This document shows, in pieces, positions 8,501-11,392 of a DNA stretch of 11,392 bases. A program made the translations under genes and the position numbers. How positions within the stretch are numbered: position 1 is the first letter of the stretch; each line of letters opens with the position of its first letter. The DNA is from an uncultured Desulfurobacterium sp. (GTDB taxonomy: Bacteria > Aquificota > Aquificia > Desulfurobacteriales > Desulfurobacteriaceae): positions 1 to 11,392 of the forward strand of contig CAJXJV010000023.1 of the NCBI GenBank assembly GCA_913055135.1, read 5' to 3'. The notes beneath the pieces are model-generated. The model saw nothing but the letters and a program-made list of their open reading frames with translations. It was not told the origin of the DNA and did no database searches.

Positions 8501-9056
8501 TCTGCTCAGCCTCTGCAAGCTTTTTTAGAGTTTCTTCTTTCTTTTCCTTAAACGAGGTAATTCCGGCAGCTTCATCAATGAGAAGTCTCCTCTCGTGGGG
8601 CTTCATCTTCAAAACTCTATCTATCTGCCCCTGCTCAAAGAAAGCGTAATCCTTATTTCCAAGCCCAATAGATGCAAAAAACTCCTGAATATCCTTCAAT
8701 CTGACCTTTCTATTGTTGATCAGGAACTCACTATCCCCTGTGGATTTAATCCTCCTCCTGAGCTCAACCTCAGACTCTGAAAAAGTGAACAGATCATCCT
8801 TAATGAGTGTTATAGAAACCTCAGCACTTCTTGCAGCTCTTCTTCCTTCTGAACCTTTAAAGATCACATCCTTTATGTTTGATGCTCTCATTCCCTTTAC
8901 CGACGTATCTCCCACTATCCACTTGAGAGCATCAACAATGTTGCTCTTACCACAACCGTTGGGACCGACAATACAGTTAATTCCCCTTGAAAACCTGATT
9001 TCAGTCTCGTCTGCGAAAGACTTAAAACCCTTAAGTTTCAAGGATTTTATAAGCAT
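5550..9056 (-). CDS. smc: Chromosome segregation/condensation ATPase SMC
   Basis: SMC is the ATP-driven loop-extruding core of bacterial condensin, working as a homodimer with ScpA/ScpB. I start it at the ATG at 9056-9054, giving 1168 residues, close to the normal length. Walker A (GPNGCGKSN, 31-39) is near the N-terminus. Two long Lys/Glu-rich coiled-coil arms flank a hinge domain at about residues 510-660, which contains GYIGLLINLIDVDSGWEKVV and GMGSVVGKF. The C-terminal head carries the ABC signature LSGGER (about 1073), Walker B VVLDEVD (about 1098-1104), the D-loop ALDDAN and a switch His in VVTHNK (about 1131). All essential ATPase motifs are present. A start 111 nt further upstream is possible but adds 37 unrelated residues and bypasses the strong AGGAGGT. 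The gene lies at the head of the pilus operon, which is an unusual neighbourhood. Confidence 0.98.
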   Translation of the reverse strand: MLIKSLKLKGFKSFADETEIRFSRGINCIVGPNGCGKSNIVDALKWIVGDTSVKGMRASNIKDVIFKGSEGRRAARSAEVSITLIKDDLFTFSESEVELRRRIKSTGDSEFLINNRKVRLKDIQEFFASIGLGNKDYAFFEQGQIDRVLKMKPHERRLLIDEAAGITSFKEKKEETLKKLAEAEQNLENVRGVIDEVGKNLRTLKNQAEKAKKFQELRNREKELELKLLGLQLKNLRLTKEFSEGSLRLLQEDRISLEKEISTLQVELEELRKELETVTKEIEETSQELYEVEKSKKEASVRREFLLKEIKRLEEEIEEKAFEKEQKLRKIESVKRELETILLEETELQKKIKELEVREKEKREAVKTFQQEKEALEKRLKELRSSLSSVTTQISKLQLDIAREEERFKSHKNTRERLPGEIEQVRKEKGYYASQIEKLLEREKALKEEIEKLSEEIEELKKEKRNLTESLEVANTEVSQKREEIISLRSRIESTEKLLNSINLGKLEEKIVESGKQGRVKGYIGLLINLIDVDSGWEKVVESYLSRFGAGIVLKTFEDVLWVKERIKGNGRVLLLSADVDDVKGVYISEATPLTSHVRARDSRVSNLVNALFSNVFFVSSGAEKLARKYPHCVFIDKDLNIFSGMGSVVGKFKKSSLLEMEKEIEKLKEELSREEELLMKLQTKISPIREELFEKEEEIESLKETIQKKKMELFEIGSKIKESKKRLSDLERKEKELSEKLQRAEEVLNSYNSKMELFHQKIDSLHIKKEEILKELETVESKINVALEKVEKEREKLSKIASDKALLLEKLRNLKEKREGKERFVRTLQREIEEIEKRIERDREDLKKAGTGIKRAEELLSGVDESIEEIKREFQLLEERRGEITSIIKTKEEALKAKSRDLSEVQKKLKETEITVAKLNVKEEEIIARILELEKSVSEALEVAADVVDEEEVKRELINLKEEISRIGTVNLLAIEEYEKVKERYGFILEQEKDLVESIKNLKEAVKKLDEEIEKKFTETFKSVNRNFKRTFRQIFGGGTAKLILNGEKISEAGVEIEAKPPGKKHSSINLLSGGERTLVALAFLYALYSVRPAPFVVLDEVDAALDDANTLRFVELLKQMALETQVIVVTHNKLTMEAADVLYGVTMEIPGVSKIIGVSFESLLSV

Positions 9057-9063
9057 GGAACCT

Positions 9064-9070
9064 ACCTCCT
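9064..9070 (-). promoter_or_regulatory. Ribosome binding site deciding the smc start
   Basis: A full AGGAGGT on the minus strand lies 7 nt upstream of the ATG at 9056. This selects that ATG over the in-frame start at 9167, and the family alignment (MLIKSLKLKGFKSF) agrees. Confidence 0.9.
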
Positions 9071-9083
9071 GACTATGAAAAAG

Positions 9084-9107
9084 ATTATACTTGATTCTTT
9101 GTATAAT
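9084..9107. promoter_or_regulatory. Divergent promoter boxes in a perfect inverted repeat
   Basis: The 73-bp gap between smc and the epimerase contains ATTATAC (9084-9090) and GTATAAT (9101-9107), a perfect 7-bp inverted repeat with a 10-bp spacer. Each arm contains TATAAT in the correct orientation to be a -10 box for the gene on its own side: 9089-9084 for smc leftward and 9102-9107 for the epimerase rightward. The -10 to start-codon distances are about 27 and 22 nt, so the leaders would be short. No clear TTGACA-like -35 is visible at 16-18 bp for either, and each -35 position would overlap the other gene's -10. The element could be a divergent promoter, an operator, or both. Confidence 0.5.
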
Positions 9108-9129
9108 TGGGTAAAAAAAGGAGAGAGGT

Positions 9130-10104
9130 ATGAAAACGATTCTTCTTACTGGAGCTGCAGGATTCATAGGTTACAAAACTGCTGAATTCCTGATCGAAAA
9201 AGGCTATAACGTCATTGGTGTCGATAACCTGAATGACTACTACGATGTTAGACTCAAGACTTACAGACTGGAAAGACTGAAAAAATACGAAAACTTTAAG
9301 TTCTATCATGTTGATATAGAAAACCTTGAAGCGTTAAAAGTCATTTTTGAAGACAACCAGATAGATGGCGTCATAAACCTTGCAGCGAGGGCTGGAGTAC
9401 GGTACAGTCTGATAGATCCTTTCGTATATGTGAGAACAAACGTAACAGGAACTTTGAATCTACTTGAAATAATGAAAGACAAAGGAATTAAAAAGTTCGT
9501 CCTTGCTTCCACCTCTTCACTCTATGCCGGTCAACCAATGCCTTTTAAAGAGACTCTGCCAGTTAACACCCCCATTTCCCCTTACGCTGCAAGCAAGAAA
9601 GGGGCAGAAGTAATGGCTTATACCTACCACTACCTCTACGGCATTGACGTAACCATAGTTAGATACTTCACAGTTTATGGACCAGCTGGAAGACCCGACA
9701 TGAGTATTTTCAGATTCATAAAGTGGATAGATGAAGGGAAACCAATAGTAATCTATGGAGATGGAACACAAAGCAGAGACTTCACTTACGTTGATGACAT
9801 AGCAAGAGGAACAATTAAAGCTTACGAAACAGAAACAGGTTATGAAATAATCAACCTTGGCGGGAACAGACCACATGAACTCAACTACGTTATCGATTTA
9901 ATAGAAAAGTATCTCGGTAAAAAAGCAGAAAAGATTTACAAACCCTTCCATAAAGCAGACCTTAAAGCCACTTGGGCAGATATAGAAAAGGCTAAGGAAA
10001 TTCTAAACTGGGAACCTCAAGTACCGCTTGAGGAAGGATTAAAAAGAACCGTTGAATGGCATGTTGAAAACAGAGATTGGTTGAAGGATATAGTTTTACC
10101 TTAG
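9130..10104 (+). CDS. Extended SDR nucleotide-sugar epimerase, probably UDP-glucuronate 4-epimerase
   Basis: The 324-residue protein is a cytoplasmic NAD-dependent epimerase/dehydratase. The Rossmann motif GAAGFIG is at 8-14. Asp32 in VDNLNDYYDVRLK is placed for binding the NAD ribose. NLAARAGVRYS lies at 83-93. The catalytic triad is Thr128, Tyr152 and Lys156 (YAASK). The C-terminal nucleotide-sugar region contains GDGTQSRDFTYVDD (210-223) and NLGG (242-245). The DNLNDYYDV and LAA-AGVRYS segments resemble UDP-glucuronate 4-epimerases (CapI/LspL/WbnF-like), which supply UDP-galacturonate for capsule or LPS. UDP-glucose 4-epimerase or a dTDP-glucose dehydratase are less likely alternatives. 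GGAGAGAGG lies just before the ATG. It is divergent from smc, has its own putative promoter, and is followed by a terminator-like hairpin. No sugar-pathway partner gene is adjacent, so the substrate is inferred. Confidence 0.92.
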   Translation: MKTILLTGAAGFIGYKTAEFLIEKGYNVIGVDNLNDYYDVRLKTYRLERLKKYENFKFYHVDIENLEALKVIFEDNQIDGVINLAARAGVRYSLIDPFVYVRTNVTGTLNLLEIMKDKGIKKFVLASTSSLYAGQPMPFKETLPVNTPISPYAASKKGAEVMAYTYHYLYGIDVTIVRYFTVYGPAGRPDMSIFRFIKWIDEGKPIVIYGDGTQSRDFTYVDDIARGTIKAYETETGYEIINLGGNRPHELNYVIDLIEKYLGKKAEKIYKPFHKADLKATWADIEKAKEILNWEPQVPLEEGLKRTVEWHVENRDWLKDIVLP

Positions 10105-10108
10105 ATGC

Positions 10109-10187
10109 TGGAAGGTTAGAAGATTAGAGGGTTAGCCAGAAAGGATTCACTTCTTTACCAATCTTCCAACCTTCCAATGTTTTTTTT
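10109..10187 (+). terminator. Long imperfect hairpin plus T8 run after the epimerase
   Basis: Arms at 10109-10127 and 10158-10176 pair at 17 of 19 positions around a 30-nt loop, and a run of eight T follows at 10180-10187. It begins 5 nt after the epimerase stop, so it probably terminates that transcript. The two imperfect positions are A-C mismatches in rightward RNA but would be G-U wobbles in leftward RNA. The left arm contains GGTTAG, GATTAG and GGGTTAG, related to the repeat tract near the CRISPR array. The loop is longer than in a normal intrinsic terminator. Confidence 0.6.
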
Positions 10188-10383
10188 AAAAGAAATCTCC
10201 TCAGAACTGCCGTTCTACTGTAAGAGCTATTTCAATGCAAGTCCGCTTGATAGCTGGTGGAAGCTGACGGGAAAGATGGCTAAAAGAATCATAAAATACG
10301 GGTTGAAAGATGGGGTTCTGGGAAAGGCAAAAGAAAAGTCTATGCGACAAGGATTTTTCAGGGAATTGGTGAGAGGAGTATAG
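10177..10383 (+). CDS. Doubtful 68-aa ORF, hypothetical or gene remnant
   Basis: I do not recognise this ORF. The only early ATG (10177) lies between the hairpin and its T-run, with no Shine-Dalgarno sequence; a second in-frame ATG at 10276 would give 35 residues. The predicted peptide looks protein-like: it has a WW pair (27-28), aromatic residues in FYCKSYFNASPLDSWWKL, and a basic helical C-terminus ending FFRELVRGV. It overlaps the open frame of the next gene (open from 10373), so it could be the 3' end of an older gene now frame-shifted from its neighbour, or a coincidental ORF. No signal peptide or transmembrane segment is evident. Confidence 0.3.
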   Translation: MFFLKEISSELPFYCKSYFNASPLDSWWKLTGKMAKRIIKYGLKDGVLGKAKEKSMRQGFFRELVRGV

Positions 10384-10387
10384 AGAG

Positions 10388-10885
10388 GTGGAAAAATACC
10401 AGCGTAATGCGGAAGAAATTGTAGAAAAACAGCGGAAAGCAGAAGAGGAATTTTTGAAGGTTTTGAAAGAGTTTGATGTTGAAAAGCCTGAGGAGTCGTT
10501 TAAGAAACTGTGGGTGGATGAAAAGACCTACTTACAGCATCTACGCAAACGTCTAAAATTTGAAGAGGTTAAGAATTGGAAGGATTATTTGGTAAAAACG
10601 TTCGAAGCATTAGCAGATTATACTGATGTTTATTATGAGCAATATAGTAATTCTTGGGACAGAATCTATTACGACCGAAAACACAAGTGGATGGTTGTCT
10701 TAACGGAGCATGGACATATAATTTCAAGTATGAAGGTGAAGGAAACGCTAAAAGAAACCTTTGAAAGACATCTGAGGAGTGCTGAAGCAGGAAAGCAAAG
10801 ACTAACAATCTACAAGGGTAAGAACAATGAAAAACTTAAGGCAGAAGCTAAAAGAAGACTTGAAATATTACGTCGTGGGGAGTAA
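10388..10885 (+). CDS. Hypothetical protein, possible RNase-toxin-like domain (GTG start)
   Basis: This 165-residue protein starts with GTG, with AGGAG at 10374-10378 about 9 nt upstream. Residues 1-65 are highly charged and predicted helical (Glu/Lys/Arg-rich, coiled-coil-like). Residues 76-120 form a probable beta-rich core, DYTDVYYEQYSNSWDRIYY followed by KWMVVLTEHGHIISSMKV. The C-terminus (121-165) is again basic and helical. The pattern of an aromatic-rich strand, 'W-x-V-V-x-x-x-x-G-x-I-x-S' and nearby His and Arg/Lys residues is reminiscent of the barnase/EndoU/RelE-like nucleases at the ends of phage minor-head proteins and in toxin modules. That assignment is inference only. The downstream 110-aa gene overlaps its 3' end, as expected for a two-gene module. 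No membrane segment is seen. Confidence 0.7.
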   Translation: MEKYQRNAEEIVEKQRKAEEEFLKVLKEFDVEKPEESFKKLWVDEKTYLQHLRKRLKFEEVKNWKDYLVKTFEALADYTDVYYEQYSNSWDRIYYDRKHKWMVVLTEHGHIISSMKVKETLKETFERHLRSAEAGKQRLTIYKGKNNEKLKAEAKRRLEILRRGE

Positions 10886-11159
10886 AAATTTTTCTAAGGA
10901 AGATATTATTGAAATTCCAGGATTTGATTTTGATTTCAATTGGCTTGCATTGAAAAGAGAAAGACTTGAAAAAAACAAGTCTCTCCTAACTTCTGATGAG
11001 CGACGTATTCTGGAAGAGGCAGACCTGCGATTTATAGAGTTATGGGAACAGGTTAAAAACGAAGAGCCCTTAATTCTCCACAACAAAATAGCCAAATCCT
11101 TCCTTGAAGACATAGTTAAAATAGCCAAAGCCTCCCTTTCTACCAAAACCTCTGCCTGA
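10827..11159 (+). CDS. Hypothetical 110-aa protein, possible partner or antitoxin of the upstream gene
   Basis: The product is not recognised. Taking the ATG at 10827 it is 110 residues and overlaps the preceding gene by 59 nt; AAGGG lies about 7 nt upstream. A GTG at 10875 (residue 17) would reduce the overlap but lacks a clear ribosome site. Visible parts are a basic N-terminus, an acidic/aromatic patch IIEIPGFDFDFNWL (27-40), a charged helix LLTSDERRILEEADLRFIELWEQV minus its ends (about 53-76), and a C-terminal helix NKIAKSFLEDIVKIAKASL (86-104). A small acidic helical protein following a possible nuclease suggests an immunity or antitoxin role, but nothing in the sequence proves it. Base use resembles the neighbouring small ORFs. 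Confidence 0.65.
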   Translation: MKNLRQKLKEDLKYYVVGSKNFSKEDIIEIPGFDFDFNWLALKRERLEKNKSLLTSDERRILEEADLRFIELWEQVKNEEPLILHNKIAKSFLEDIVKIAKASLSTKTSA

Positions 11160-11185
11160 TTCCACCAGCTCTGGCGAGGCATTTT
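11153..11185 (+). terminator. Weak terminator-like hairpin after the 110-aa gene
   Basis: TGCCT (11153-11157) can pair with AGGCA (11177-11181), with a small inner CCA/TGG stem, and four T follow at 11182-11185. The stem starts inside the last codons of the gene. The helix is short and the T-run is minimal, so this is only suggestive. Confidence 0.25.
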
Positions 11186-11198
11186 AAGTCAAAAGCTA

Positions 11199-11282
11199 GT
11201 TAGGGTTAGTTAAAAGTTAGTGAAGAAGTTAGTGAACCAAAACTAACCACGAAGTTCACTAACTGCGAAGCTCACTAACCCT
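11199..11282. repeat. GTTAG/CTAAC repeat tract forming a nested inverted repeat
   Basis: GTTAG occurs at 11199, 11205, 11216 and 11228, and its complement CTAAC at 11243, 11259 and 11275. A 12-bp direct repeat (AGTTAGTGAAGA then AGTTAGTGAACC) covers 11215-11238. A 16-bp near-tandem repeat with the pattern CTAACnnCGAAGnTCA covers 11243-11274, and a third partial copy begins at 11275. The two halves are complementary: 11227-11237 pairs perfectly with 11254-11264 (11 bp, 16-nt loop), and 11202-11210 pairs with 11274-11282 (9 bp). A second register pairs 11216-11223 with 11272-11279. The tract ends 5 bp before the first CRISPR repeat. Confidence 0.85.
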
Positions 11283-11287
11283 GCCAA

Positions 11288-11392
11288 GTCGCAATCCCTT
11301 CCACTTCTCAGGGCATTTCAACCCTTTATGGCATGATGCTCCAGAAGAATGGGAAATAGTTGCAATCCCTTCCACTTCTCAGGGCATTTCAA
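11288..11392 (-). CRISPR. End of a CRISPR array: two repeats and one spacer, continuing past the right edge
   Basis: Repeat copies lie at 11288-11322 and from 11359 to the edge, at a 71-bp period. They are identical over the visible 34 bases except for one change (GTCGCAAT at 11288 against GTTGCAAT at 11359). The repeat is about 35 bp, with a short CCCT/AGGG stem, and the spacer is 36 bp (11323-11358). Read on the minus strand the repeat ends GGGATTGCAAC, close to the common ATTGAAAC 3' tag of type I-B/III-like repeats. I therefore infer leftward transcription, with the leader beyond the right edge. The altered outermost copy fits the trailer end. The type cannot be assigned without cas genes, and none are in the window. 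Confidence 0.85.

Noticed and set aside
6172..9072. Several plus-strand ORFs opposite smc (Ser/Phe-rich predicted proteins)
   Set aside because: They are antisense shadows of the Lys/Glu-rich coiled-coil codons (GAA/AAA/GAG read as TTC/TTT/CTC), with no ribosome sites or recognisable domains.
9057..9167. N-terminal extension of smc from the ATG at 9167
   Set aside because: It adds 37 residues with no family match, crosses the divergent promoter region and overlaps the epimerase start; the AGGAGGT before 9056 and the MLIKSLKLKGFKSF start decide against it.
9085..9876. Minus-strand ORFs opposite the epimerase
   Set aside because: The opposite strand encodes a complete, motif-rich SDR enzyme; these frames have no family features.
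10105..10190. Small tRNA-like or other structured RNA gene in the hairpin region
   Set aside because: The only structure is one long stem with a large loop and a T-run; no cloverleaf, anticodon stem or T-loop consensus is present.
10868..11182. 104-aa minus-strand ORF opposite the 110-aa gene
   Set aside because: Arg/Ser-rich low-quality composition and no clear ribosome site; the plus-strand frame has better helix periodicity and gene context. It cannot be fully excluded, because the plus-strand protein is also unrecognised.
11160..11287. CRISPR leader upstream of the first repeat
   Set aside because: The tract is repeat-rich rather than leader-like, shows no clear promoter, and the adjacent repeat is the mutated one, which fits a trailer end better.

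Overview
The window looks like part of a moderately AT-rich bacterial chromosome. Its Lys/Glu-rich proteins and gene content would fit a thermophile such as an Aquificota/Desulfurobacteriaceae-like lineage. That placement is a low-confidence guess, because no 16S or other marker gene is present.

Left block (1-9056, all minus strand). Read in the direction of transcription it runs: smc (chromosome condensation ATPase), a PilC/GspF/MshG-type inner-membrane platform protein, a fused PilM/PilN-like (MshI/GspL-like) protein, a PilO/MshJ-like protein, a small PilP/MshK/GspC-like periplasmic protein, a lipoprotein secretin of the MshL type, and a SPOR-plus-TPR exported protein that runs off the left edge. 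The smc and platform genes are 3 nt apart. The next three junctions and the secretin/SPOR-TPR junction are 4-nt ATGA/GTGA or 14-nt overlaps, so the block reads as one translationally coupled operon. The order platform, I, J, K, L and then a TPR protein resembles MSHA-type IV pilus clusters, where MshN is a TPR protein. Together the products would form the inner-membrane platform, the alignment complex, the outer-membrane secretin and a possible peptidoglycan-binding accessory. No motor ATPase, prepilin peptidase or pilin gene lies in the window.

Centre (9057-10188). A 73-bp divergent intergenic region holds two opposed TATAAT boxes forming a perfect inverted repeat. To its right is a plus-strand extended-SDR nucleotide-sugar epimerase, most like UDP-glucuronate 4-epimerase. 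It is followed by a long imperfect hairpin with a T8 run that probably serves as its terminator.

Right block (10189-11392). This is an accessory-looking region of small plus-strand ORFs: a doubtful 68-aa ORF, a 165-aa protein with a possible RNase-toxin-like core, and an overlapping 110-aa acidic helical protein. It is followed by a dense GTTAG/CTAAC inverted-repeat tract and then by the first two repeats of a CRISPR array that continues past the right edge. No cas genes are visible. Repeat polarity and a mutated outermost repeat suggest that this is the distal (trailer) end of an array transcribed leftward. The small-gene cassette, bracketed by two related GTTAG-rich hairpins and abutting the CRISPR array, is the least explained part of the window.
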